This document shows positions 53,168-64,000 of a DNA stretch of 64,000 bases, piece after piece; positions within the stretch are counted from its first letter, which is position 1; every line of letters begins with the position of its first letter. Below the pieces are notes generated by a model. That model made no database searches, had not been told where the DNA came from, and worked only from the letters and a program-made list of their open reading frames with translations. The position numbers and the translations under genes were made by a program. Source of the DNA: Rhabditophanes sp. KR3021 (lineage: Eukaryota; Nematoda; Chromadorea; Rhabditida; Alloionematidae); the NCBI GenBank assembly GCA_963281155.1, contig CAUJLY010000006.1, forward strand, positions 6,572,001 through 6,636,000, given 5' to 3'.

Positions 53168-56100
53168 ATGAAATTAGAGTTAACTTTCGGAAGACCCCAA
53201 AATGATGAATTATTTGGTGTATTTTAATAACTTTGTAATATTTATAGCCCTGCGAGGTTTACGATAAAGACAATACATATACATTAATAAACCATCATGA
53301 ATTACCATTTGTATGTATGATTATTTTCGTAAAATAATATTTTTAAATATTATTAAGAAATATTTTCATTATTGCTTTGATTTTTGTTATCCCAATTTTA
53401 GCATATAGGAATACAAATCTTAATGAAAATGTATAAGCCGAAAACGTGGGAAATTGGTAAGATTTATTTTGATGATAAATATTGGTGAAACTTTATTTAC
53501 ATACAAGATTTATTATTTCAAGCAAAAATTAGTATGTCCTTTAAGACAGCAAATCTATATTTTAAACATTATTTGCTGATTTATTTGATATAAATATATA
53601 TTCACAACATATGTATGATGTTGGCCTCTTATTTTAATGGCACAACACACATAACACAGTTCCACCAATTCTAACAATCTATACAAAAATTCATTATTTT
53701 CTCATTTCCCTGTCTTTGTTGAGCAATTAATTTGTGATTTACTGACGTTGATAAAAGGTTTTCTATTTGAATTTTATATTCGTTCAATTATAGCAACATT
53801 TTTTAAGTTTCTTCGTAAAGATACCATGGCCTTATCACAAATTACCTACTGATTGTCTTAGTGTCATCTTCCTTGGCTAACATCAATAGCCACAAACAAT
53901 AATTTATATACATCTATCTGTATATACATAATTTTGTATGTATATGTGTACACAATATTTATATGGACTATATAAATAATCATTTTTTATGACATTCCCT
54001 ATGATAACTAAATCAGTAGCTGCCACCTAAATAATCGTTTGGCTGTTGAGTTGTGTTGGAAGTCAATAAGGACATATGAAAGTAATAGCAACAATGTTTT
54101 TTAGGTTGCAAAAATGAATTAAATTGTTGTGTCTTAAAACGCACGAAAGTGTGGTAATAGATTAAACGTGCTTTAATTTTTGATGAAAAGATGCCCTTAG
54201 CGGCAAAATAAATTAATTGAAAATGTTGAATGTTTGTTTATAAATATATGTACATATTTATATAAAACTATTTAACTTTATGACCACGCTTACGTGAGGG
54301 CCATATGTTAAAGATTTAAATAAAAAGGTGTAAAATAGCTGTCATTGACAAAGAAGCATAATATATCTGTATTTTTAAATTCTTCCATCATTATTGGGAT
54401 ATATTTATATTTAATTTATTTGTTTGCTCCAAAAAGAAAGATATAACTGTGTCTGTCTGTCTGGATAATGATAATAAAAATTAAATTAAATGACTAATTT
54501 GCACCTCATATTATATAATTTGTCTTCAACAAATAAACCTTTTTGTTTGGACGAAGTGTGGGCCAACTTTTACATTAAATAGAAAAACTCGCTTAAACAG
54601 ATAATCTTTAATTCGCTTATAAATGATTCACACGTATATTAACAATTTTTATTCATTAATACCATCTAACTCCGTATGTTCTTAATATTATATATTTTGA
54701 AATACGCTATTTACCCAGAAGAAAGTATATTAAAGTTTTAAATAAAAATCTTTTTTAAAATAACAAACTTCATTTGGCTATATTTGCATAGTTATTAGAA
54801 GAAAATGCAATGATAAAGTATGTTAACTTTGTGATTCATTTAAGCTATTATTATTTGAAAATCATTACTTGTTATACTTTTATTGCAAATTTATTGAGAC
54901 AAGCATCTTTGATTAGGAGAACTGTCAATCTCCAAATATAGTTTGGCCATTTTTTCACTTTTAACAAAATGCTATATGATCTTCATTTAAGATTATAAAA
55001 TGTTTATCACAGTAGAGTCAAGAGATGTGTTTACATAATATTTTTATTGCTAACTTTATTCATATTTTATCACTTTATCACATAATTATCTGAAATCAAA
55101 TCTATGAAAAAGAACACAGCTCACAAGCATAAACAAACACTAATTTGAATTTGTGAGCAAGAATGTATACAAGGTTAGTGAAGTGTTTGTCAGTATAGAA
55201 TATTTTGAAGATATGTAGTACATTTCAAACGATAAATTAAAAGTTGAGGCTTGATGGTAAAAAGTTCCGATGGTTTACATTTTAATTTGAGAAAGGATTA
55301 AAACTTTGAAATCAATTTTATTACCCTTTTCAAATATAATAATTCTTCCTTTATGAACCAGATCATTCATGTGTGGGGGTCTTCTTTGTTCAGTCATTAA
55401 ACTCTGATTTTCTAGCCTATCATTAACATCATCTTTGACACTTTTTGTGCTTATGATGTTTTTTATTACATTAACAGTCACTTTTAAGTCGTCATTTCCT
55501 TTACAATATTAGAAGCATCCTTTAAGTCGAAAGGCCTTAAATAAGGTTTGGATGGTGCAAATTCAAACAAATCACCCAAATTTACATGCATATTATTATT
55601 GAAAACTTTTTATAATGCAATTTGGTTCTTAAATCATTTGAAATCACGTCATCTATTTTCCATTTCAAATAAATTTTGTTCTAAATGTACTACACACTAT
55701 CACCCAAGAACAAATCTTCCTTAATTTTCATTACTCATCCCCAAGAAAGTAGTTTTAAATTGTTCACATTCTTAAATGTACTCGCGCGCGCCCAGTTCAT
55801 TTTAAATAGAAATAAATATATAGGTTTCTCAAAAAGGGCCTATTTCTTTTATATAAGCTTATATTTTTCAATTTTTTTGTTTTACCAAATCACTTTCTTC
55901 TAAGACTTAAATTTTAAGACTTATTCAAAACACTCTTCTTTACTTGTCTTTATAGACTATATCTTCTTCATTAGTATTATTCCTATATAATTTTTAAACT
56001 CTATAAATACATTTATCTTTTTGTTTTATAAAAATTACGAAAAAAACATTTATTTGACTTTATTCATGGCATAATTTTTAATGCCAAACATCTATCATAA

Positions 56101-58074
56101 ATATGTTGCTATATTAATAGAAAAATATACTTATTGGGCCATCTATATATAAACAAATGTAATTTTTGTATTACTCAATATTGGAAGGAAGGTGGTAATT
56201 TTGTAACAAACAAGATTTGAACTAAATAAAAAGTGCCTAGCCATTGCAATGATGTTACTCTAAATTAGTTGAAACTTCTTTATTTTAACAAACTTTCCCT
56301 TTACACATGTTTATTTAAAGAAATGTGTTTAAGAAATAGGGATTTTTTTATGAGTTTATACTTATAATTTTTATTTTTTAAAAACTTTGCACTCTCAAAA
56401 CACGCTCTAACATTATTTTAATTTAATATACATTTTTCGAGGTAACTTTTTTCTTGGCGTTAATTTATTTTGACGACGATGTATTTCGAAATGCAAATAT
56501 CTATACACAAATGGGTCTACATTCAATAAACCTCAATTTGTTCATTATAAAAGACCTTATAATTAGGTAGTTACACAATTTTTGCTATGCTAATTTTCTT
56601 TTATATAAGAAAGCATAATTTTGTAGATATAGCAAAAAACGTATTTGGCACATAATATCTTTTAGGAAATATAATAAATTGTACACAAAATTATCCCCAT
56701 TCAAGAGTTTATATTAATTAACAAAGTTTTTCAATTTATCATGGCTTCAAGTGTGTTGGATCATCATCTCGTTGAAATATGCATATAAAAACATGTTCTT
56801 AAGAATGAGACAGCTTTTTACTCCTTCGCAGACATCTATTTATTCGTGTTACCTTTTTTTCTACACGTATTAATTTCACTTACACCATCTCTTGATAAAG
56901 CGCCTCAAACCAATACACCTTCAACCTCACTATTTTTTATCTCCGCATTTTATACTAATTTATTACTTTAAAAAATGTTCCTCATTTTTGTTCATCTTCA
57001 TAAATGAACTTTATATCCAAGACTTATCATAAATTCAGTACATTTATCAAAACTTATAGCACTTCACACCAAAATTATTGTCTCCCCAAAAATATGAAAC
57101 GGTATAGCCACAAATGTAAACATTAATCTTAATTTTAACACACATGAACCTTACATTCATAAATAATAGTTTGTTTATTTGCTTCATTTTAATTTATTAC
57201 TTATCAAAATGCCAATATTGTATTAAAATGTATACATTTATATTCATTGCCAACAAAAAATAACATTAGGACAATTCATACTTTAAGAAATAAAAAATTT
57301 GTTGAATTATTTATGTTAAAATAAACTTTAAGTTCTTTTAATGCACCATTACCATTGTTGTATATAAATATAGCTCCATATCCTTATAAACTTTTTTACT
57401 CCTTCAATTATTCATTCCTTATACATACCAAGAATTTTAAAATACAAATGTGTATAAATATATATACACTTTTTGATATTACGCAAAAACAACAGGATTA
57501 TATTATGTATTTGCATAGCCATCATCAAACTAATACTTACATATACCAAAAAATATAATTATATCTTCCATATGTATATTGTATTTTGGCCTAAACATCG
57601 TATTAACTTTGTTGAAATATAGAAATTTAATTCTAATCATAGACGTATTTTGAAAAGAAGTGGTATAAACCAATTAAAAAACAAACAACTACTTTTTAGA
57701 TTATTATTTTTTCTGCACTTTGAATAATGCTTTTAAAGCATTTGTTTACACATTCTAATTATTTTTTAAATTGCATTTACGAAAAAATTACAATTTTACA
57801 GTGTATCATTTCATGTCTCACAACACTCATCACATAAATGCTAAAAGAAGTTTGACTCTCTATTTTAAGAAACATGTATGCCATATCAAAGGTCTAATGT
57901 AAAATAATCAAGTCAAAAAAATATGCAAACAAAAGGCTTTACATATGCTCATTAACTGTAAACATAATCATCAACTTTTTCTAATCCATTTAAACAGATG
58001 AAAAAGACGACGACGAGTTGTCTACTTTTCACCATCTTGACGACAATCCCTACTCTCCAGATCGTTTTATATAA
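53168..58074 (+). CDS. Probable small-exon gene, function unknown
   Basis: Four phase-compatible plus-strand exons: 53168-53218, 53248-53310, 53402-53456, 57998-58074, giving 81 residues if the ATG at 53168 is the start. Exon 2 (PCEVYDKDNTYTLINHHELP) lies between TTTATAG and a GTATGT donor; exon 3 (HIGIQILMKMYKPKTWEI) between CCAATTTTAG and GTAAGA; the last exon, after TTTAAACAG, adds EKDDDELSTFHHLDDNPYSP and DRFI before a stop. The first intron would be only 29 nt, so exon 1 is doubtful. An upstream open segment at about 52897-53022 (KWCGCMSLKVIGTTKILFG) may also belong, in which case a larger membrane protein is likely. The last intron is 4.5 kb. The protein is not recognised; exons 2, 3 and 4 are the best supported. 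Confidence 0.45.
55275..55600 (-). pseudogene. Frame-broken coding island
   Basis: Two overlapping minus-strand frames read like one protein with a single shift. From ATG 55591 one frame gives MHVNLGDLFEFAPSKPYLRP, then FDLKDASNIVK, and stops shortly after. From about 55500 the next frame gives NDDLKVTVNVIKNIISTKSV, then DRLENQSL, EQRRPPHMNDLVHKGRIII and FEKG before stopping at 55275. No intron of usable length can join them. The second part vaguely resembles the DH-PH junction of Rho guanine-nucleotide exchange factors (L-x-x-x-G-R-x-x-x-F); this is a weak impression. It lies inside the 4.5-kb intron of the plus-strand small-exon gene. A pseudogene fragment, two real exons, or a sequence error are all possible. 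Confidence 0.35.
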
Positions 58075-59439
58075 AATTATTTTTTGTATTAAACTTTTTT
58101 TGCAACTGATTTCATCCGTTTGATCGTAACGGAGTTTATGAGCTGTTAATGAGTGTGTCAAATTGTGCCTTTTGATTTTAATCAAGACAAGTCATTACGT
58201 ACATTGTATTATTCAAAATAGTCGTTAATATAATTGAACCTCGTGCCAACTTACTTTTTATACATTGCTACGCTCATTTCAATATAGTATGTGTGTATTT
58301 ATTTCAGTGTTGCTGAACTCATCCTCATTGACCCCTCCTCACATCAAATAAATACTTTTTGTTAAGGAATCAGTTTAGTATATATGAAAAAGTACTAAAA
58401 TCTATCCACGCCTTGCCCTTTACTCTTTGTTTCATAGGATGCCAAACAACATAGACAATAAGTGATCAACATCAGCCGGATAACTATGTAGAATCAACAA
58501 ACGTTTCATAAAAAATGTAATTTATTGTTAAAACATAACGAAATGCTCTGTTTTTTAATCATAATTTAACAGAAAGCACCTTTATTATCCACGCTAAGTG
58601 GTGTTGTTCTTCAATACATATAGATTAGTCAGGATACATATGATTTTTTCACTAATACTTAAGCTTATACTTTCATTACTTAAAATTTTCTTAAGATTAT
58701 ATGTGATATATAATATTTATCCTCCTTATCTCACACTTGTTCTCAATTATTTTTACTCATAATACAAATTATATCTATATTTCTATTTTTTAAGCTGCAA
58801 TCATAATTATCAGAGTAAATGTTGATAAAAATTTATACTATATCGACGAATGATAATAATATTGCATTTTATTTTGATTCAGCTTAGGTACAAATTATAA
58901 TGGTCGTTGAAGTAGATTTGATAATCTTGGTGCTAATACCCTGCCATAATAATCTTTTTTGAATTTAAATAACCTATTCAAATAATTTAATAATTAGTGT
59001 CCTGTAATTATGATTCTAAATATAATATCATGAATAGATATGTGCATAATCACTTTGTTTAATACACAAATAATCCAGCTTACAAAATAATTGAAACCAT
59101 TAACGTTCACAAAATCTTTTGCGTGTGTGTTGTCAAATTGCCCTTTCAATCACTCGGAGAATTAATTGATAAGGTACAAAATTAAGGGGTGGTGATGACG
59201 GTTTGTCTTAAAATTTTTAAGTATTTATATTAAGGGACAAATTTTAATTATTGCCCATATATTAATGTAGATATAATTGTTTGTAGGTGAGCTGATGTTT
59301 GCTCGCCACTTAAATCATAGCTGATCGTGTTATTTCTTTGATACTACTAGCTTATTAACCCTCTCCATCATCAGCTTATTTGGTTGAAGGTGATAATAAA
59401 ATATTTATATTAATTTTTAATCAATTTGTATGGTATTAG
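58075..59439. other. AT-rich region, no gene called
   Basis: Between the end of the small-exon gene and the orphan exon at 59440. No exon, RNA gene or repeat that I can support. Confidence 0.35.
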
Positions 59440-59634
59440 TACTTGGGAGTAAATACTATTGACCATCTAACCAAAGTATTCTTTTCATTTAATTTTGATA
59501 CTCCCTTAAAAGTAAGTGTTCATCATTTAAATGGTACTTCTCTTTTTCCTAATGCTACCAAGCTTAAAAGGCAAAGGAGCAAGCAATATTTGAGTAATCA
59601 CTTTAAAAAGTTTATTCGTAATAAACATAGATGA
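59440..59634 (+). CDS. Candidate terminal exon with a basic C terminus
   Basis: After a GGTATTAG acceptor, 64 codons stay open to TGA. The segment begins YLGVNTIDHLTKVFFSFNFD and ends in a strongly basic tail (KLKRQRSKQYLSNHFKKFIR). A good donor (AAAA|GTAAGTG) lies in frame at about 59511, so the exon might instead end there. No ATG of its own near the start, so it would need upstream exons; none was found. Family not recognised. It lies 0.9 kb upstream of the K-Cl cotransporter on the same strand. Confidence 0.35.
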   Translation, partial: YLGVNTIDHLTKVFFSFNFDTPLKVSVHHLNGTSLFPNATKLKRQRSKQYLSNHFKKFIRNKHR

Positions 59635-60516
59635 TGGTAACAATTAAGGCAATTACATGATACAGTTTACTCAAGAAAATTGTCGTAACATTTATGTTTA
59701 TTATTGATAGTGGCATTAAAATTTAAGGGCAAACATTGTTAAAGTAAATAGTGGAGCAACAAGTGTAATGGAAAATTGAGATACATTTTTAAATTCAATT
59801 ATTTTATGATGGAACCTTTACAACATCCGTTCCAAGCATTTTTTGTTTTTGTTGACTATAAAGAACTATCCAAAAAATAGAAGATGAAGAATTTAGATAT
59901 TGTCATGTTTGAGGGTCAACATGAAATTCGGGTTAAATTTTTATGCGGCTCCTTGTTTTATTCTATATATTTTTGAAGACCCACGACTTCATCAAAACTT
60001 AGTAAATGGCTTTTATTAACCACAAAAAATGTTTATATTTATTTGTCTCAAGTCCTTTTTTGAATTGTTACTCAACTATACTTTTTGTATGTATTTTGGT
60101 TATCTTTTTCCCTTACATATATAAGATGGCGTTTTAGACAATTACGTATAAATAAATATCTCTATAATATTAAACCTAACAATGCTAAATTTAGTTTAGC
60201 TCGTTATAGGAAGTATTCCTAACTGCAATTCTTCGATTCTTTTATTTTTTATGTCCAAAGTTTTTTGTTTTTTTATTACATCCACTTTTTATAGTTTGAA
60301 CTATCTAAGGAAGGAGTTTTATTCTTATTTAAGTAGTTTTGATAAAGACTTAACTGCTATCATATTTTAATAAGTCCATTCCTTTTATTTGAATAATTTT
60401 TTGCCGGCTATTTATATTGATATAGAAGAAATTATTAATCTATCAATTATCAATCCGACCAACTAAAATATTACTAGGCATTAAGTCGATTATATTTCTT
60501 TGTTGAGATTGTCATC
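59635..60516. promoter_or_regulatory. 5' flank of the K-Cl cotransporter gene
   Basis: About 0.9 kb of AT-rich sequence directly upstream of the cotransporter start; its promoter and leader should be here. No specific element can be named. Confidence 0.3.
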
Positions 60517-63500
60517 ATGCCATCTGTATCAGATCCTGTTGCGGACTTGCCATCAACTGCATCATCCGCAGGGACTCCAGGTGCTGGTGGTAAACGATTT
60601 GTAGTGTCAAGTGTTGACAATTCCCACAAAAATTCTGCTGTCGTCAGCAATGAATCCAAAAATGCAAATAATACTGTTATACTTATGGGTAAGTGTTAGT
60701 TGTGCGTATCCATAATTACGAAATTGTTTAGATAAAGAAGGCGCGGAAAGAATGCCTTTATGTGGTCAAAATGATGATACACTTGCCTTGTACGAGGATG
60801 AATATAAAAGCCAGGGTCAAAAAATTAGTCACATGCTTCGATCACTTTCACTTTACAATGCTGTGCTTCCAGCCTCGCAAAAAGAAGATGACGTTGAAAG
60901 TACCAACAACCATAAGCCTGCTTCAAAGGAACAAGTTACCGAAAAGATGGGCACTATTATGGGAGTCTACCTCCCGTGCCTTCAAAATATTTTCGGTGTA
61001 ATTTTCTTTATCCGCTTGGCTTGGATCGTCGGAAATGCCGGTATTATGCAGGCATTTTGTGTAGTTTTAGTTTGCTGTTCTGTGGTACGTTTCCTTTTCT
61101 CATAAATAATTTTGCTAGCCCATTCTCAGACATTCTTAACTTCAATTTCTTTATCTGCAATTGCAACAAATGGCGTCGTTCCGAGCGGTGGACCTTACTA
61201 CATGATTTCTCGAAACTTGGGACCGGAGTTAGGTGGTGCCATTGGTTTTCTCTTCTACTTAGGAACAACCGTCGCCGGAAGTATGTATGTGACTGGAGCA
61301 ATTGAAATTTTTCTTCTTTACTTAGTGCCTGAAGCAAAGATCTTTGAAAACATGTACAACAATTTCCGAGTATTGGGTACTGTTCTTCTACTGATCATTG
61401 GTGTAATTGTATTGGCTGGCGTTAAAGTAGTCAACCGATTTGCTCTTCCATGCGTCATGGTTGTTATTGTATGCATTTTCTGTACCTTTATAGGTTCATT
61501 CTACAGGTTTTATGGTTCTCAAGACTTAAAGTATTGCATGGTAGGAGATAGATTAGCCAACATGGTAGATATAACCAAGCGTATTGGATATACTCCTGAA
61601 TGTACCCCCGAAGGATTAAAAGTTGCCTTCTGTAAAATGAATACAACTGATTGTGATGGATACTTTTCAATCATGGATGGTTATGGATATGATAAAATAA
61701 CAAACATATCTGTTATCAGAGAGCATCTTGCAATCCCAGGAATTTCCAGTGGTGCTTTCTTTGATAATTTCTGGCCAAAGTACCAAAAAAATGGAGACGT
61801 CATTACCAAGAACTCGCAAAAAGGGGAGGCGGGAACCACGCCTGATCAAAGTTCTTATGTTTTCGCTGATTCAACAACATCGTTCATGATGCTGATTGGG
61901 GTATTCTTCCCCTCCGCAACTGGAATTATGGCTGGCTCAAATCGGTCTGGAAACTTGAGGGACGGATCAAGATCAATTCCACTAGGAACATTGTCTGCTC
62001 AATTGTCAACATCATTTGTTTACCTATCTGGAGTACTCTTGATTGGATCATCGGTTTCGGGAATGTTTTTGAGAGACAAATTCGGAGAGGCTGCTATGGG
62101 TAAGATGACCATTGCGGAATTAGCTATTCCGCATAGACTTTTCATCTTAGTTGGATGTTTTCTGTCGACCGTCGGAGCTGGAATGCAGTCATTAACTGGA
62201 GCACCCCGTCTGCTCCAGGCAATCGCAGCAGATGATGTCATTCCTTTTTTGAGACATTTCCAATATACTGATAAGAGAGGAGAACCATTGTTGGCGATTC
62301 TTTTAACTCTAGTAATTTGCGAATGTGGAATCTTAATTGCTGTAATTGAAAACATTACCGCGTTGATTACACAATTCTTTTTGATGTGTTACTTAGGAGT
62401 AAATGCAGCATGTGCCTTGCAGTCAGTTATGAAAGCTCCAGGATGGCGACCATCTTTCAAATACTTCCATTGGTCTCTTTCAACATTGGGGGCTTTCTTA
62501 TGCATCCTGGTTATGTTTGTCTCTGCTTGGTATTTCGCAATTTTTGCCTTTTTGATTGGAGCTGCTATCTACAAGTACATTGAATATGCTGGGGCAGAAA
62601 AAGAATGGGGAGATGGGCTTAAGGGATTGGCTTTATCTGGAGCTAGATTTGCTCTTCTGAATTTGGATCATCAAGCTATTAGTCACACCAAAAATTGGAG
62701 ACCTCAATTGCTCGTTTTATTCCCTTCTACTAAAAAGGTGGAAGGTGACGAAGAAAAAGATGAATCTGCAATGGAAGAAACTATTGCCTGTCGAAGTGGG
62801 TTATTATCGTTTGTGTCGCAACTAAAGGCAGGTAAAGGATTAACCATGATTGCAGAATGTATACAAGGAGATTTCTCCAAAAGCTTTGATCTTGCTGAGG
62901 AACATAGAAATGTAAGCTAACACAACTAAATATTTACGACTAAACGTCTTTTTAGGATATTTACCAAACTATGAAGAAACACAAGATCAAGGGGTTCTTT
63001 GATGTTGTTGTTAGCAAAGATTATATGGAAGGAATTAGTTCTTTGATTCAAACTTCTGGTTTAGGAGGCCTTCGCCATAACAGTGTTGTAATTCAATGGC
63101 CATCAGGATGGGACGACGACAAAAACACTACTGATTCATCGTCTAATTTTGTTGATATTCTCAGGCATGCATCAGCTGCCAAATGTGCTGTCCTTGTGCC
63201 AAAGAATGTCCATTTATTCCCCTTGTCAAATATGAAAATGTCTGGGTATGTTGATGTTTGGTGGGTTGTTCACGATGGTGGACTTTTGATGCTTCTACCA
63301 TTTTTACTCCGGAAGAACAAGGTTTGGAAGAATACAAAACTTAGATTGTTTACTATTGCTCATATGGATGACAATACCCCCCAAATGAAAAAAGATTTAG
63401 AAAAGTTTTTGTATCATTTGCGTATTGAGGCTGATATTTATGTAATTGAAATGCCTGAAAATGATATTTCCGAATATACTTATGAAAGAACGCTCAAAAT

Positions 63501-64000
63501 GGAGGAACGGCATAAAATTATGCGTGAAATGCAAATCAAAGAAAAGCGGGTAGATATTCAAGCTTCGATGGATGAAGCAGTTCATGCGCGTAAAATGAGT
63601 CGTATGTTCACTCCAGAAGATTTTGTTCGCCCTCCTGTCAATACTTCGCCTAAACATAATGTTCGTGGTGTAAGATTTAGTGAAAATGATGAGATTTGCG
63701 AGGAAGAAAAGGATAATAAGAAAGTTGTCATTGAGATGAAACAAAAGTCTCCAGTCAAGACTGTCAAGGATGAATGGAATAACAAGATTGTTCAAATGAA
63801 ATCTTACAACGTTCGTAAGATGCATACCGCTCTTAAACTAAATGAATTAATGAAAGAAAGAAGTTCCGAAGCTCAACTTTTGATTGTCAATTTACCAGGC
63901 CCTCCTGACAGTGGCCATGATACTTATTACATGGAATTCATTGAAGCCTTAACGGAAGGCCTCGAAAGGGTTTTGCTTGTCAGGGGAACAGGAACTGAAG
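60517..64000 (+). CDS. kcc: K-Cl cotransporter (KCC family), cut by the right edge
   Basis: Exons 60517-60688, 60732-61084, 61130-62911 and 62956 to beyond 64000; 1117 codons are present. The window ends inside the LLVRGTGTE segment, so only about six codons (family end VVTIYS) should be missing. KCCs are SLC12 transporters moving K+ and Cl- together out of cells. Visible: cytosolic N terminus, [20 protein letters not shown] (helix 1), [17 protein letters not shown], a large loop between helices 5 and 6 (about residues 300-425) with four cysteines typical of KCCs, [20 protein letters not shown], and a long cytosolic C-terminal domain. The [13 protein letters not shown] motif (Thr codon at 63826-63828) matches the WNK/SPAK-regulated threonine site of vertebrate KCCs. 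Intact apart from the edge. The paralog is not determined. Confidence 0.96.

Noticed and set aside
55783..55793. CpG run CGCGCGCGCCC in AT-rich DNA
   Set aside because: Only about 11 bp and no associated structure.
57952..58185. 77-codon minus-strand open frame, and a plus-strand leader-like frame from ATG 57998 (MKKTTTSCLLFTILTT)
   Set aside because: The phase-compatible plus-strand exon 57998-58074 explains the segment better.

Overview
This window looks like nuclear DNA from a nematode. It is strongly AT-rich, introns inside clear genes are mostly 40-110 nt with GT..AG ends, and the gene set is metazoan: a cuticlin-type zona pellucida protein (cuticlins are a nematode family), two innexins, an srGAP, a delta-type phospholipase C, a K-Cl cotransporter and an N-acetylglucosamine kinase. 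I see no CRISPR array, operon with ribosome sites, rRNA or convincing tRNA. The exact nematode clade cannot be fixed from this sequence alone.

Layout. 0-3 kb: fragments of an unidentified minus-strand gene at the left edge. 3.3-4.7 kb (+): cuticlin-like ZP protein. 4.9-6.9 kb (-): single-pass membrane protein with a long disordered tail, possibly with a distant first exon at 10.5 kb. 8.4-9.2 kb: hairpin repeats. 11.7-12.7 kb (+): N-acetylglucosamine kinase. 13.3-14.8 kb (-): 423-residue protein I do not recognise. 15.6-16.1 kb (-): 163-residue low-complexity protein. 18.0-24.5 kb (-): six-exon type I membrane protein with very long introns. 27.1-29.5 kb (+): UNC-9/UNC-7-like innexin. 30.6-33.3 kb (-): srGAP without an SH3 domain. 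33.3-41.2 kb: mostly empty, with two orphan terminal exons. 41.3-44.9 kb (-): a second, divergent innexin. 43.9-47.9 kb (+): phospholipase C, whose first exon interleaves with that of the innexin. 48-60 kb: AT-rich DNA hiding a probable small-exon gene on the plus strand (53.2-58.1 kb), a frame-broken coding island (55.3-55.6 kb) and orphan terminal exons. 60.5-64 kb (+): K-Cl cotransporter, cut by the right edge about six codons before its expected stop.

There is no sign that neighbours form a pathway. Loosely related themes are cell contact and membrane signalling: two gap-junction proteins, srGAP (F-BAR plus Rho GTPase control), PLC, an ion cotransporter and three membrane-anchored proteins. 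Exon models were built by hand by matching splice signals and reading-frame phase; the six large conserved families are secure, and the small-exon models are tentative. I found no clear novel system. The most useful leads are the cryptic small-exon genes, the PLC frame break, the interleaved PLC/innexin first exons, a 2.75-kb GC-AG intron and the two membrane proteins with long cytoplasmic tails.
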